Positions 8,929-20,011 of a stretch of 64,000 nucleotides of DNA are shown piece by piece. The stretch's first letter is position 1; each line of letters opens with the position of its first letter. A program made the position numbers and the translations under genes. The notes below the pieces were generated by a model that searched no databases, was not told where the DNA came from, and was given only the letters and a program-made list of their open reading frames with translations. Source of the DNA: Desulfatiglans anilini DSM 4660 (GTDB taxonomy: Bacteria; Desulfobacterota; DSM-4660; Desulfatiglandales; Desulfatiglandaceae); assembly GCF_000422285.1 (NCBI RefSeq), contig NZ_AULM01000002.1, forward strand, positions 310,001-374,000, given 5' to 3'.

Positions 8929-9516
8929 TTGGAGCGTATCATCAAGGACATCCTGGTGGAGAGCATCGAGGTCAAGGAGGCCTTCATCCGCGAACAGGGT
9001 GCGCAGATCGCGGCGCTCGCCGAGAAGATCGCCTCGGCCTTCACCGGGGACCGCAAGCTGCTGCTTTGCGGAAACGGCGGCAGCGCCGCAGATGCCCAGC
9101 ATCTGGCCGCGGAGTTTGTCAACCGTTTTCAGTTGGAGCGCCCTCCCCTGCCCGCGCTTGCGCTGACGACGGACACATCGGTTCTGACCAGCATCGCCAA
9201 CGACTACGACTTCGATCAGGTTTTTTCAAAGCAGGTCGCAGCGCTGGGCGCAGCGGGGGATGTCCTCCTGGTGCTGACGACGAGCGGCCGTTCGAAGAAC
9301 ATCGTGAAGGCGGTCGAGGCGGCGCGCAAGGCCGGGCTCTATACGGCCGCCCTCCTGGGCGGAGACGGGGGGGAGGTCCGCCGGATGGCGGACCTGGCCA
9401 TGGTGGTCAAGAGCAAGACCACCGCCAGGGTGCAGGAAGCCCATATTTTGGCTGGACATATGCTGTGCCATCTGGTTGATTATATCCTTTTTCAGAGGCA
9501 CTTGAACGAGAGTTGA
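8929..9516 (+). CDS. gmhA: Phosphoheptose isomerase GmhA (SIS domain)
   Basis: 195 residues, the family length. GmhA converts sedoheptulose 7-phosphate to D-glycero-D-manno-heptose 7-phosphate, the first step to ADP-heptose for lipopolysaccharide core. The TTG start at 8929 is preceded by GAGGAAAGGGG. SIS-domain signatures: LLLCGNGGSAADAQHLAAEFVNRF, LTTDTSVLTSIANDYDFDQVFSKQV, VLLVLTTSGRSKNIVKAVEAAR and the C-terminal VQEAHILAGHMLCHLVD, which carries the metal or catalytic His/Glu residues. It supports a Gram-negative, LPS-bearing host. It overlaps the next gene by four bases. Confidence 0.93.
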   Translation: MERIIKDILVESIEVKEAFIREQGAQIAALAEKIASAFTGDRKLLLCGNGGSAADAQHLAAEFVNRFQLERPPLPALALTTDTSVLTSIANDYDFDQVFSKQVAALGAAGDVLLVLTTSGRSKNIVKAVEAARKAGLYTAALLGGDGGEVRRMADLAMVVKSKTTARVQEAHILAGHMLCHLVDYILFQRHLNES

Positions 9517-10520
9517 CCATTGCGATGACGCTTTTTGATCCTATCGAGCTGGCCGGCGTTCGCTCTTATCCCCTGTCGGAGCGCAAGAGCATCGTGTGCC
9601 GGGACGATTTCGCCCGGCCGTGGCGGGCCGGTGGTTCGGTCAAGGAATGGCTGGCCTCCCTGCCGCGCATCCTGGCGGCGAAGGATCTGCTGGAGATCGC
9701 CAGCGGCATCGTGGGTGCGATCGGACGGGACCGGCCTGTCATCCTCGCCATGGGGGCGCATGCCATCAAGGTGGGGCTCAACCCCGTCATCATCGATCTG
9801 ATGCGCCGAGGGGCGATCAGCGCCCTTGCATTGAACGGGGCCGGGATCATCCACGACAGCGAACTGGCGATGGTGGGTTCCACCTCCGAAGATGTCGCGG
9901 CCGAGCTCGGTTCCGGCCGTTTCGGGATGGCGGAGGAGACCGGCGCCTATCTCAACAGGGCCATCCGGGAGGGGGCGGCCCATGATCTGGGGCTTGGGCG
10001 GGCCGTCGGGGCCATGCTCGAGCGGGAACGTTTCCCTCACTGCGACCAGAGTCTGCTGGCACAGGCCTGCCGCCTGGATATCCCGGTCACGGTCCACGTG
10101 GCCCTGGGCACCGACATCATCCACTTCCACCCGAGCGTGGACGGAGCGGCTATCGGCAAGACATCCCACCGGGATTTCCGGGTCTTTGCGCGCGCGGTTT
10201 CGATGCTGGAAGGCGGAGTCTATATCAACCTCGGCTCGGCTGTCATCCTTCCGGAGGTCTTTTTGAAGGCGCTCAGCCTCGTCAGGAATCTGGGGCACCG
10301 CGTGCAGCATTTTACAACGGTGAATATGGATTTCATCCGCCACTATCGACCCGTGACCAATGTCGTCAACCGTCCGACGCTGGACGGCGGAAAGGGCTAC
10401 AACCTGGTCGGCCACCACGAAATCATGTTCCCGCTTCTGGCTGCAGCCGTGATCGAAGGGCTTGACGAGGCCGGGGGCGCAGGAAACGGACCGCCGCCGG
10501 ACAGCCGGCGGGACATCTGA
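9513..10520 (+). CDS. Conserved protein resembling the deoxyhypusine synthase fold family; function unknown
   Basis: 335 residues from TTG 9513 (ATG at 9525 is an alternative). The recognisable core is ILAMGAHAIKVGLNPVIIDLM, ALALNGAGIIHDSELAMVGSTSEDV, GIPVTVHVALGTDIIHFHP, a glycine-rich VYINLGSAVILPEVFLKAL block and a late TGHHEIMFPLLAAAV-like segment (here GHHEIMFPLLAAAVIE). Proteins of this type occur in deltaproteobacteria and are sometimes labelled deoxyhypusine-synthase-like because of a Rossmann NAD-binding core, but bacteria lack the eIF5A substrate. I recall that assignment and could not test it. Coupled by overlap to gmhA, so a role in sugar or envelope metabolism is possible. No signal peptide or membrane segment. 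Confidence 0.6.
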   Translation: MTIAMTLFDPIELAGVRSYPLSERKSIVCRDDFARPWRAGGSVKEWLASLPRILAAKDLLEIASGIVGAIGRDRPVILAMGAHAIKVGLNPVIIDLMRRGAISALALNGAGIIHDSELAMVGSTSEDVAAELGSGRFGMAEETGAYLNRAIREGAAHDLGLGRAVGAMLERERFPHCDQSLLAQACRLDIPVTVHVALGTDIIHFHPSVDGAAIGKTSHRDFRVFARAVSMLEGGVYINLGSAVILPEVFLKALSLVRNLGHRVQHFTTVNMDFIRHYRPVTNVVNRPTLDGGKGYNLVGHHEIMFPLLAAAVIEGLDEAGGAGNGPPPDSRRDI

Positions 10521-10590
10521 CTACACATGTACCGGTGCTCATCGGGTGTTTGGCGATGGGCACGAGTGATTTTTGGAAGGGATCAATCAT

Positions 10591-10809
10591 ATGCCTATCT
10601 ATGAATATCGATGCAAAGCATGCGACCGCGAGTTCGAAGCCCTGGTCTTTTCGGGCGACAGCCAGATCGCCTGCCCCCACTGCAAAGGGACCGATGTGAC
10701 GCGCCTCATGTCCGCCTGCGGATTCAAGAGCGACAGCGGCTTTACACCGTCCTCCGGGTCTTCGGGATGCGCCTCCTGTTCCGGAGGCAGCTGCAGCAGT
10801 TGTCATTGA
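10591..10809 (+). CDS. FmdB-family zinc-ribbon protein
   Basis: 72 residues starting MPIYEYRCKACDREFEAL at the ATG 10591; GGAAGG is upstream. Two CxxC pairs (CKAC near 9-12, CPHC near 30-33) form the regulatory-type zinc ribbon of the FmdB/CxxC_CxxC_SSSS family, followed by the usual Ser/Cys/Gly-rich tail (GCASCSGGSCSSCH). The function of the family is not established; some members regulate amidase genes. A second, longer member lies at 32083. It sits between the deoxyhypusine-synthase-like gene and ispF. Confidence 0.85.
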   Translation: MPIYEYRCKACDREFEALVFSGDSQIACPHCKGTDVTRLMSACGFKSDSGFTPSSGSSGCASCSGGSCSSCH

Positions 10810-10825
10810 GGCCGGCCGGGGGAAA

Positions 10826-11344
10826 ATGGGTCCCGTGAATCATGAAACACCGCTCGTGCGCGTAGGCTTCGGGTACGATGTGCATGCCCTTGCGCCGGAC
10901 CGCGCCCTCATCCTGGGCGGGGTCCATGTCCCTTTCCCGGCGGGGCTGGCAGGGCATTCGGATGCGGATGTCCTGATCCACGCCGTGATGGACGCCATCG
11001 TCGGGGCCCTGGGCCTGGGGGACATCGGACGCCACTTCCCGGACAGCGATCCGGCACTCGAGGGGATCTCCAGCCTGATTCTGCTGGATGAGGTCCATGA
11101 CATGCTGATGCAGCAGGGCTGGTGCATCAACAACCTGGATGCCACGGTCGTGGCCGAGCGGCCGAAGCTCGCACCCTTTGTCCCCGAGATGCGGGAACGG
11201 ATCGCCCGCACCCTTCAGACGCCTGCCGAATGCATCAACATCAAGGCGACGACGACCGAAGGCCTCGGCTTCTGCGGCCGGGGGGAGGGGATCGCCGCCT
11301 ATGCGATCGTGAGTCTGCGCCCGGTCGGGGCGGGAACGCCATAG
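10826..11344 (+). CDS. ispF: 2-C-methyl-D-erythritol 2,4-cyclodiphosphate synthase IspF
   Basis: 172 residues; IspF closes the cyclodiphosphate ring in the MEP isoprenoid pathway. The metal site is visible: D18 and H20 in RVGFGYDVHAL and a third histidine, H52, in GHSDADVLIHAVMDAI. The substrate loops DIGRHFPDSDP and ATTTEGLGFCGRGEGIAAYA are intact. About ten extra N-terminal residues precede the usual RVGFGYD start. It is followed by cysS, a pairing common in many bacteria where ispD/ispF neighbour cysS; ispD itself is absent here. Confidence 0.95.
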   Translation: MGPVNHETPLVRVGFGYDVHALAPDRALILGGVHVPFPAGLAGHSDADVLIHAVMDAIVGALGLGDIGRHFPDSDPALEGISSLILLDEVHDMLMQQGWCINNLDATVVAERPKLAPFVPEMRERIARTLQTPAECINIKATTTEGLGFCGRGEGIAAYAIVSLRPVGAGTP

Positions 11345-11385
11345 AGCCGCCTGCCGGCGCAGGCCCTTCATAAAGGAGAAAATCG

Positions 11386-12834
11386 TTGACGTTACAGCTT
11401 TACAACACCGCGACGCGGAGAAAAGAACCCTTCACGCCCCGCGAACCCGGCAAGGTCGGCCTGTATGTGTGCGGGGTTACGGTCTACGATCTTTGCCACA
11501 TCGGACATGCGCGCTCCGCGATCGTCTTCGATGTGCTCGTGCGCTATCTCCGGGCCAAAGGGCTCGAGGTGACCTACGTCCGGAACTTCACCGACGTGGA
11601 TGACAAGATCATCGATCGGGCCGCCCAGCTCGGGGAGGACCCGGGCGTTCTGGCGCAGCGCTTCATCGACGCCTTTTACGAAGACATGGGGCGGCTCGGC
11701 GTGCTCGAGGCCGACATCGAACCGCGGGCCACCGAACATGTCGAAGGGATGATCGCGATGATCGAGGCCCTTCTGGAAAAGGGGCTGGCCTATGCAGTCG
11801 ACGGTGATGTGTTCTACTCGGTCGAGGCGTTTCAGGGGTACGGTGCGCTTTCAGGCCGGAAGCTGGAGGACATGAAGGCGGGCAGCCGGATCGCCGTGGA
11901 CGAGAAGAAGCGGCACCCCATGGATTTCGCCCTCTGGAAGAGCGCCAAACCGGGGGAGCCGCAGTGGTCCAGCCCGTGGGGGCCGGGCCGGCCGGGTTGG
12001 CACCTCGAGTGCTCGGTCATGAGCAACCGGTACCTGGGGCCGTCTTTCGACATCCACGGCGGGGGGCGCGATTTGCTGTTCCCCCACCACGAAAACGAGC
12101 GGGCCCAGTCCATCGGCGCCAACGGAGGCGAGTTCGCCCGCTACTGGGTGCACAACGGCTTCGTGACGGTCGAAGGGGAAAAGATGTCGAAGTCGCTGGG
12201 CAACTTCCTGACCATCCGCGATGCGGTCGAGCAGTACCACCCGCAGGTGTTGAGGTTGTTCCTGCTGTCCAAGCATTACCGGAGCCCCCTCGATTTCAGC
12301 AAAGGCGCCGTCCTCGGCCAGCAGTCCGGCCTGGTCCGCATCTACCGGACGCTGAAGCGCCTGGAGGAGGAGGCGGGTCCTCCGGAGGGCCTCCCCGATT
12401 TCGGGACCCTGGCGGAGGGGCAGCAGGACGATACGACCTTTCTGGGCGCGTTCGTGCACGCTATGGACGATGACTTGAACACCGCCGGAGCGATCGGAAT
12501 CCTCTTCGAAAAGGTCCGGGACCTGAACCGCATCCTGGACGCCGGGCCGGCGGAAAACCGCGTGGAACAGCTGCAGACGGGCCGCGGCGAACTGCTTGCG
12601 GCCGCCTCCGTGCTCGGGCTGCTGGAGACGCCGCCGGATGTCTTTTTCGACGAGATGGCCGGCAGGGGGTTGTCTGCCGACCGGTCCGAAATCGACGCCC
12701 TGGTCGAGGAGCGCATGCAGGCCCGGGCAGGCAAGGATTGGGCGAAGGCCGACAGGATCCGCGACCGGCTCAAGGAGATGGGGGTCGTCCTCGAAGACGG
12801 GCCAGGCGGGACGACCTGGAGGCTGGATGTTTGA
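11386..12834 (+). CDS. cysS: Cysteinyl-tRNA synthetase
   Basis: 482 residues, class I synthetase charging tRNA-Cys. TTG start at 11386 with AAAGGAG nine bases before. Signatures: [19 protein letters not shown] with the zinc cysteine C29 and the HIGH motif at 38-41, [26 protein letters not shown] (zinc ligands) and [11 protein letters not shown] (KMSKS). The C-terminal helical domain ends with [29 protein letters not shown], the standard CysS end. The last eight bases overlap uvrB. Confidence 0.97.
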   Translation: MTLQLYNTATRRKEPFTPREPGKVGLYVCGVTVYDLCHIGHARSAIVFDVLVRYLRAKGLEVTYVRNFTDVDDKIIDRAAQLGEDPGVLAQRFIDAFYEDMGRLGVLEADIEPRATEHVEGMIAMIEALLEKGLAYAVDGDVFYSVEAFQGYGALSGRKLEDMKAGSRIAVDEKKRHPMDFALWKSAKPGEPQWSSPWGPGRPGWHLECSVMSNRYLGPSFDIHGGGRDLLFPHHENERAQSIGANGGEFARYWVHNGFVTVEGEKMSKSLGNFLTIRDAVEQYHPQVLRLFLLSKHYRSPLDFSKGAVLGQQSGLVRIYRTLKRLEEEAGPPEGLPDFGTLAEGQQDDTTFLGAFVHAMDDDLNTAGAIGILFEKVRDLNRILDAGPAENRVEQLQTGRGELLAAASVLGLLETPPDVFFDEMAGRGLSADRSEIDALVEERMQARAGKDWAKADRIRDRLKEMGVVLEDGPGGTTWRLDV

Positions 12835-14821
12835 GATCGTTACGGATCTCTCCCCTTGCGGCGATCAGCCTCAGGCGATCGATGCGCTCGCGGGCGGGCT
12901 GGAAGAGGGGTTGACCCACCAGGTCCTCCTCGGGGTGACGGGCTCCGGGAAGACGTTCAGCATCGCGCAGGTGATCGACCGCGTGCAGAAGACGACGCTC
13001 GTCATCGCACCGAACAAGACGCTGGCGGGCCAGCTCTACGGGGAACTCAAACACCTCTTCCCCCGCAACGCCGTGGAGTATTTCGTCAGTTATTACGATT
13101 ACTACCAGCCCGAGGCCTACATCCCCCAGTCCGACACCTATATCCAGAAAGATTCGCACATCAACGACCAGATCGACAAGATGCGCCACGCCGCCACCCG
13201 CTCGCTCCTCGATCGGGACGATGTCATCATCGTAGCCAGCGTCTCCTGCATCTACGGCCTCGGATCGCCCGAGGCCTACCAGGACATGCTGCTCTATGTG
13301 GAGCGGGGCGTGGAGCTCTCCCGGGAAGCGGCGGTCAGGAAGCTGGTGGAGATCCAGTACGAACGGGGCGATCTGGATTTTTACCGGGGGCGCTTCCGGG
13401 CGCGGGGCGATGTGCTGGACATCTACCCGGTGCACGAGGAGGAGCGGGCCGTTCGGATCTGCTTCTTCGGCGACGAAGTGGAGGCGATCCAGGAGATCGA
13501 CCCGTTGACGGGAAAGACCCTCGGCCACATGAACCGGGTGACGATCTACCCCGCCAGCCATTACGTCACCAGCGTCGAGATCCGCGAGAAGGCGATCGAG
13601 GCGATCAAGGTGGAACTGGGGGAGCGGGTGGATGCGTTCCGGGAGCAGGGCAAGCTCCTCGAGGCCCAGCGGATCGAGGAGCGGACCCGGTTCGATCTCG
13701 AGATGATGATCGAGATGGGGTACTGCCACGGGATCGAAAACTACTCCCGCCATCTGACGGGCCGCGCGGCCGGCGAACCCCCTCCTACGCTGCTCGACTA
13801 TTTTCCGAAAGATTTCCTGGTGGTCATCGATGAGAGCCACATTACCGTTCCTCAGCTGAGGGGCATGTACAACGGAGACCGCTCTCGGAAAGAGACCCTG
13901 GTGGAGTACGGGTTCAGGCTGCCGTCGGCGCTCGACAACCGGCCGCTCCGGTTCGAGGAGTTCGAGCGCAAGATCAACCAGGCCATCTATGTCTCGGCGA
14001 CGCCCGGCCCTTATGAATTGGCGAAGGCGGAGCGGGTGGCGGAGCAGATCATCCGGCCGACCGGGCTGATGGACCCCGTGATCGAGGTGCGCCCGGCCGC
14101 CGAGCAGGTGGACGATCTGCTGGCGCGCATCCGGGAGCGGGTCGATCGGGGCGAGCGCGTGCTGGTGACGACCCTCACCAAGAAGATGGCCGAGGATCTG
14201 ACGGACTACCTGGCGGACCTCGGTGTGCGGGTGCGCTACATGCATTCGGACATCAAGACCATCGAGCGGATGGATATCATCCGGGACCTCCGGCTGGGGG
14301 CCTTCGATGTACTGGTCGGGATCAACCTGCTCAGGGAGGGGCTCGATCTGCCGGAGGTGTCCCTGGTGGCGATCCTGGATGCCGACAAGGAGGGGTTTCT
14401 CCGCTCCGAGCGTTCCCTGATCCAGACCTGCGGGCGGGCCGCCCGCAATGTCAACGGCAAGGTCATCCTCTATGCGGACACCGTCACGGAGTCCATGGCC
14501 CGGGCCATAGAGGAGAGCACACGCCGGCGCGAGATCCAGGAGGCCTACAACCGGGAGCATCACATCACGCCGGCGACGATCCGGAAGAACATCGACCACG
14601 GCCTGTGGAGCGAGGTCGAAGCCGATTACTTCACGGTCCCCGCCGTTGCGGAGGCAGCCGGTACCTTCCGGTCACCGGACGAGATCGAACGGGAGATCGA
14701 GGACTTGACGGACAAAATGATGGCTGCGGCGCAGGACCTCGCGTTCGAAGAGGCGGCGGGGTTTCGCGACCGTATCCGTGCCCTGGAGCAGCAGGCCATG
14801 GCCCAGATGGAGCCGGTCTGA
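12827..14821 (+). CDS. uvrB: Excinuclease ABC subunit B
   Basis: 664 residues from ATG 12827, overlapping the end of cysS; nucleotide excision repair damage-verification helicase. Visible: [17 protein letters not shown] start, Walker [11 protein letters not shown], the beta-hairpin region with [24 protein letters not shown]-like motif VVIDESH, motif VSATPGPYE, helicase C-terminal [31 protein letters not shown] (split here: motif [11 protein letters not shown] and motif [11 protein letters not shown]), and the UVR domain [27 protein letters not shown] at the end that binds UvrC. Last gene of the gmhA-to-uvrB run. Confidence 0.97.
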   Translation: MFEIVTDLSPCGDQPQAIDALAGGLEEGLTHQVLLGVTGSGKTFSIAQVIDRVQKTTLVIAPNKTLAGQLYGELKHLFPRNAVEYFVSYYDYYQPEAYIPQSDTYIQKDSHINDQIDKMRHAATRSLLDRDDVIIVASVSCIYGLGSPEAYQDMLLYVERGVELSREAAVRKLVEIQYERGDLDFYRGRFRARGDVLDIYPVHEEERAVRICFFGDEVEAIQEIDPLTGKTLGHMNRVTIYPASHYVTSVEIREKAIEAIKVELGERVDAFREQGKLLEAQRIEERTRFDLEMMIEMGYCHGIENYSRHLTGRAAGEPPPTLLDYFPKDFLVVIDESHITVPQLRGMYNGDRSRKETLVEYGFRLPSALDNRPLRFEEFERKINQAIYVSATPGPYELAKAERVAEQIIRPTGLMDPVIEVRPAAEQVDDLLARIRERVDRGERVLVTTLTKKMAEDLTDYLADLGVRVRYMHSDIKTIERMDIIRDLRLGAFDVLVGINLLREGLDLPEVSLVAILDADKEGFLRSERSLIQTCGRAARNVNGKVILYADTVTESMARAIEESTRRREIQEAYNREHHITPATIRKNIDHGLWSEVEADYFTVPAVAEAAGTFRSPDEIEREIEDLTDKMMAAAQDLAFEEAAGFRDRIRALEQQAMAQMEPV

Positions 14822-14903
14822 AGCGGGGTGTCTCCGGGCGCCCGGGCAGGAGTGAGGTCGTGGCTGTGCTCGGCCGGCCCCGGACACGAGAGGTGAAGAT
14901 CCC

Positions 14904-16628
<1,725 letters not shown>

Positions 16629-16781
16629 ACCGGCGGACGGACCCGGCCGCTGCAGCCGCCGCCGCGCAGGCAGACCGGCCGAGACTGCATGTGGACCCCA
16701 TCAGGAGCGCTCGGGGTGCCGGCTTTTTATGCTGAACGGTCCTTTCGGTCGAAGGGCCGCTCCTCCGCACCGACGTCCGCT

Positions 16782-17615
16782 TCAGCCCGCCGCCTCGCAA
16801 AGGATCTGGCGGAGCCGTTCGCTCAGGAAGATGATGGACTCGATGTCGAGGTGTTCGGTGACGGTGACGTCGAAGAGGAGCTTCGCCTTCGCCCCGAACG
16901 GCTCCCCCGGCAGTTCATCCCAGAAGAGCAGCAGCACGGGGATGCGCGGCAAAGGGGTGAAGAGGATCGCCAGATCGGCATCCTGCGCCGAATCCCCGAG
17001 ATCTTTTCCGCCCGCTTCGTGCGCCGCCCGCCGCAGGTCCTCCCTGCGGCCCCGGAAGTGTTCGACCAGCGGCGTCTCCACCTGCTCCCGCATCGATACG
17101 ATCTTGGAGACCGTGTTGGGGATCTCTTCGAGGGCCTTCCATATCCCCTTGGGCGGGGTCCGCCCGCCCTGGGCCATGTGGTTGTAAAGGAAGACCTGCT
17201 CCCAGCGCCCCAGCGGCGCGCCGTCCATCCTGAAGATGCCCCGCTCCGAGACGCGGATGACATCGGTGAAATAGGGGATTTCCATGTACTGGCCCCCGTT
17301 TTCCTCCGTGATTTTTCCCCCGATCCGCTGCGACACGGCCTCGAGGGTCATGGAAGAGGCCCGTTCGCGCGCCCACTTCAGGGCGTCGGCGGCCAGATCC
17401 TTCTTGGTCCACTTGCCCTGGGCGTACTGTTCGTCCAGTTCGGCCTGGACTTTCTCGACCAGGTCGGGCGCGAGATGCGGGCAGTTGGCGATCGGGAGCT
17501 TCTCGGATACGACCATGCTCGCGAAGGCGAAGCAGGTCGGGAAGCCGCAGTCGCGGCAGTTGGTTCGAGGAAGCACCTTGCGATAGAGATCCACGATCGA
17601 TAAAGGCAAAGGCAT
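16782..17615 (-). CDS. DUF3786 protein with N-terminal four-cysteine Fe-S motif
   Basis: 277 residues. The N-terminus has the pattern NCRDCGFPTCFAFA followed by a fourth cysteine in IANCPHL, the 4Fe-4S motif (PF04060 type) shared with the acetyl-CoA synthase/CODH gamma subunit. The remainder is a DUF3786 domain (IPYFTDVIRVSERGIFR, PLPRIPVLLLFWDELPGEPFGAKAKLLFD). The family is common in anaerobes that carry Wood-Ljungdahl enzymes; its function is not established. ATG at 17615 follows GGGAGG. Convergent with the sensor kinase. Confidence 0.8.
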   Translation of the reverse strand: MPLPLSIVDLYRKVLPRTNCRDCGFPTCFAFASMVVSEKLPIANCPHLAPDLVEKVQAELDEQYAQGKWTKKDLAADALKWARERASSMTLEAVSQRIGGKITEENGGQYMEIPYFTDVIRVSERGIFRMDGAPLGRWEQVFLYNHMAQGGRTPPKGIWKALEEIPNTVSKIVSMREQVETPLVEHFRGRREDLRRAAHEAGGKDLGDSAQDADLAILFTPLPRIPVLLLFWDELPGEPFGAKAKLLFDVTVTEHLDIESIIFLSERLRQILCEAAG

Positions 17616-17691
17616 GACCTCCCAATGGATGCCGGACGCCCTTCAGGGGCTTGCGGCGGACGGGTTTTGTGCGTGACGGGGCGGACGGTCC

Positions 17692-17916
17692 TCAGTGCGC
17701 CGTCATAGCCCCTTTCAGTCTTTCGATGAAGCGTTCCCGGGCCCCTGCGTCATTTCTGATCTGTTCCTTGACGGCCTTCCAGGCCGGGGAGCAATCCTTG
17801 TAAGGGACGTCCACCAGGGAATGGACGATCCGGTCGACGCTCTGTTTGTTTTCGGCCGTGATGACGATACCGGCCTCTTCGAGGACATCCTTCATGTGCC
17901 GGAAATAGCAGGACAT
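17692..17916 (-). CDS. Small conserved protein of unknown function (MSCYFRHMKD type)
   Basis: 74 residues from the ATG at 17916 (GGAGATGCCCT upstream; the frame continues upstream but without family-like sequence). It begins MSCYFRHMKDVLEEAGIVIT and contains a conserved VDRIVHSLVDVPYKDCSPAWK segment. Similar short proteins occur in anaerobic bacteria and some archaea. Two cysteines (C3 and one in KDCSP) could bind metal, but nothing more can be said. It sits between DUF3786 and TIGR02444 genes on the same strand. Confidence 0.72.
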   Translation of the reverse strand: MSCYFRHMKDVLEEAGIVITAENKQSVDRIVHSLVDVPYKDCSPAWKAVKEQIRNDAGARERFIERLKGAMTAH

Positions 17917-17990
17917 AGGGCATCTCCGTTCCGATGGGTGCAGGCCCTGGCGGCACATTTCGGGGCCGCCTCCGGCGAGGGGGTCTTCCC

Positions 17991-18605
17991 TCAAACGGGG
18001 GCCGGTCTTGAAAAGGATGTGTCGATCAGGCTGGCCAGAGCATCGGCGTCCGAGTGCGGAAAACAGGCGCGAAGCAAAACCCCGATGGGCGCTTTCAGTC
18101 CGGCCGGGAGGACGGTGGGCGGGGCGCTGCCGCCTGCCCGGCAGGATGCCTCGAAATGCAGAAAAAGGTACCGGGTCAGGTTTTCGAGGGCATCGGCTTC
18201 ACGCACCCTGTCAGCGGCTGCGGCATCGATTTCGAAAGGCGCCAGGGCGGCGATCTGCAGCTGCTCCATGTGCTCCGCGTCCAGTTCGGCGGCGATCAGC
18301 GCCCGGCGCAGGGGCTCCGTGAACTCCACCGGGAAGTCGCCGAAGCGGGGTTTGAGTTTCCGGCGGGCGGTCCATACGGGGCGGACGATCTCGTTCTGCC
18401 AGCCGCTCGAGCCCTCCATGATCCGCAGCAGGTCCTCCCTGCGGGCGGGGCCGCCGCCTGCGGCGCCTCTCCAGCAGCAGTAAAAGAGGATGTTGACGTC
18501 GATGGCATGATCGACCTGCATGGCCAGGCAGGCCTCGTGAACGCCGGCATGGCCATGCACCTTAATCGAAAAATCCCAGAACGGGTGCTCGGGAAAATCC
18601 ATCAT
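17991..18605 (-). CDS. TIGR02444-family protein
   Basis: 204 residues. The start (ATG ATG, AAAGGAGAC upstream) gives HPFWDFSIKVHGHAGVHEACLAMQ, then HAIDVNILFYCCW, which match the TIGR02444 pattern of WxFxxxxYxxxGVxxxCLxLQ and DVNxLLxCLW. Members are small soluble proteins of unknown role in proteobacteria. Here the C-terminal part (residues 120-204) is longer than the usual ~120-160 residue members. Probably cotranscribed with the flanking minus-strand genes. Confidence 0.7.
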   Translation of the reverse strand: MMDFPEHPFWDFSIKVHGHAGVHEACLAMQVDHAIDVNILFYCCWRGAAGGGPARREDLLRIMEGSSGWQNEIVRPVWTARRKLKPRFGDFPVEFTEPLRRALIAAELDAEHMEQLQIAALAPFEIDAAAADRVREADALENLTRYLFLHFEASCRAGGSAPPTVLPAGLKAPIGVLLRACFPHSDADALASLIDTSFSRPAPV

Positions 18606-18671
18606 GTCTCCTTTTACGGGTGGCGGCCGACGGTTTGAAACGCGTCGGATTTTGCGCGTGGGACGGGCCTT

Positions 18672-19178
18672 TCAATGCCTCCTGGGTGAAGGAGGCGCAT
18701 CCATGGCCTCTTCCACGAGCGATTCGGGCGCCAGGATCTCATAGGCGACTCCTAGCCTGCGGGCAAGCTGCATGAAGGAGCCCGGCAAAGGAACCTCCCG
18801 TTCCCTCAGCAGGAGGTTCAAGGCATCGGCCCGGGCCAGGACCTTTCCGCTGTCGACGCCCTCGTGGCTGTCGCAAAAGAATTGGATCCGCAGGGCGTCG
18901 GTGAGCGGGATGCGCATCTCGGGCATGGTTGCGGCGAAGAGGTGCAGCTCGGCCGTAATGCGCGGCTCTTGCTCTTCTCTGAAGGCCGTGAACGATGGGT
19001 CGAGGTTGGGCGTTCCGAAAAGCTCGTTGACCATGGCACCGCACAGTTTGACCGTGAAATCCATGGACTGCAGCGGATGCCGCTCGATCTGCCGGTTTCT
19101 CAGGTTTGTGTAGACAATGGCTTTGATGATCTCGACGCCTTGCCGCAGCGTGGCGACGAGTCCCGGTTCGATGTCCAT
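18672..19178 (-). CDS. Conserved hypothetical protein
   Basis: 168 residues from the ATG at 19178, supported by AAGGAG eight bases upstream. No family recognised. The protein is soluble, mostly helical, with MDFTVKLCGAMVNELFGTPN and a C-terminal block (LARADALNLLLREREVPLPGSF) resembling degenerate DNA-processing or cofactor-binding helices, which I cannot assign. First gene of the 19178-16782 minus-strand run; a TTGACA-containing promoter is just upstream. Confidence 0.65.
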   Translation of the reverse strand: MDIEPGLVATLRQGVEIIKAIVYTNLRNRQIERHPLQSMDFTVKLCGAMVNELFGTPNLDPSFTAFREEQEPRITAELHLFAATMPEMRIPLTDALRIQFFCDSHEGVDSGKVLARADALNLLLREREVPLPGSFMQLARRLGVAYEILAPESLVEEAMDAPPSPRRH

Positions 19179-19199
19179 ATCCGACTCCTTCCGCACAAC

Positions 19200-19229
19200 A
19201 GTGTTTTCGATTCCGGGTCGCTTTGTCAA
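19200..19229 (-). promoter_or_regulatory. Possible promoter for the 19178-16782 gene run
   Basis: On the minus strand TTGACA (19229-19224), 18-base spacer, AACACT (19205-19200). The -35 box is perfect and the -10 box is weak. The rest of the 19179-19657 gap holds no gene that I can support. Confidence 0.4.
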
Positions 19230-19657
19230 TGCCTTTCCATCGATGGCAAACCCCCTCGCCGGATGCATGGCGACGCTCCGGCTCACCGTCACGAAGAGCT
19301 CCCGACCGAGAACCCGTTCCCGACGTCCAACGCTCCTCCGGAGCGCTGCAGGTGCTTGAAGCGATTGCAGGCCTCTGAAGGGCGCCTCTGCATGAGGGGG
19401 TATGGAGGGAAGTGGGACCGGCCGGAGGGCGCTGCTTGCCCGCGGCACCGATTTCTGTTATCAAACGGATAGAGGCGTAGAGCCCGACGGCCTGGAGATG
19501 TCGGTGGGCAGGACGAATGGTCGACAGACAACGGGCCTGAAACCACTCAGTCGGGCTGGCGGGGAGAAAGCCTCCCCAGACGAACCGGAATAACAGGACC
19601 GGTCTTCGGTCGGCCGGATGCTGTCCCCTGGTGACGTAGACTGAAAAAGGAGGAAGA

Positions 19658-19978
19658 ATGGATCTCTGTGCTCAGATTTATGAATTTGCGTCCTCGGCCG
19701 GCGCGCTCGAAGGGTATGTCTACCGGAGGCAGGGCCTCGACGCGAAGTCTTTGGAGAACTGGGTCGGTCATCTGGTCAAGGCCTACGAACTGATGCCGGC
19801 CGAAGAGCGGCGCCTGCTCCAGCCATCCATCGACCAGACGATCGGCCGTGCCGTCCGTTCCCTGGAGGGCTTGTCCGGCCCCGAGGCGGAGCGGCTCGCC
19901 TCCGTCCTGCGGGCGGTGGTGAAAGGTCCGATGCCGGCATCCCCGGATGATTTCCAGAAGCAGAAGTGGTTCGAGTAG
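19658..19978 (+). CDS. Conserved small protein of unknown function
   Basis: 106 residues, ATG preceded by AAAGGAGGAAGA, a very strong ribosome site. Composition is helical and acidic (LENWVGHLVKAYELMPAEERRLLQPSIDQTIGRAV), without membrane segments or cysteine motifs beyond one N-terminal Cys. Short spacing (33 bases) to the DUF120 gene suggests one operon with it and the HAD phosphatase. Confidence 0.7.
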   Translation: MDLCAQIYEFASSAGALEGYVYRRQGLDAKSLENWVGHLVKAYELMPAEERRLLQPSIDQTIGRAVRSLEGLSGPEAERLASVLRAVVKGPMPASPDDFQKQKWFE

Positions 19979-20011
19979 TCTGTTCCGTCATTCCATATCG
20001 AAGGGGCGATC

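Noticed and set aside
12770-14599. Long minus-strand open frame opposite uvrB
   Set aside because: Shadow of the strong uvrB coding frame; no domain or ribosome site.
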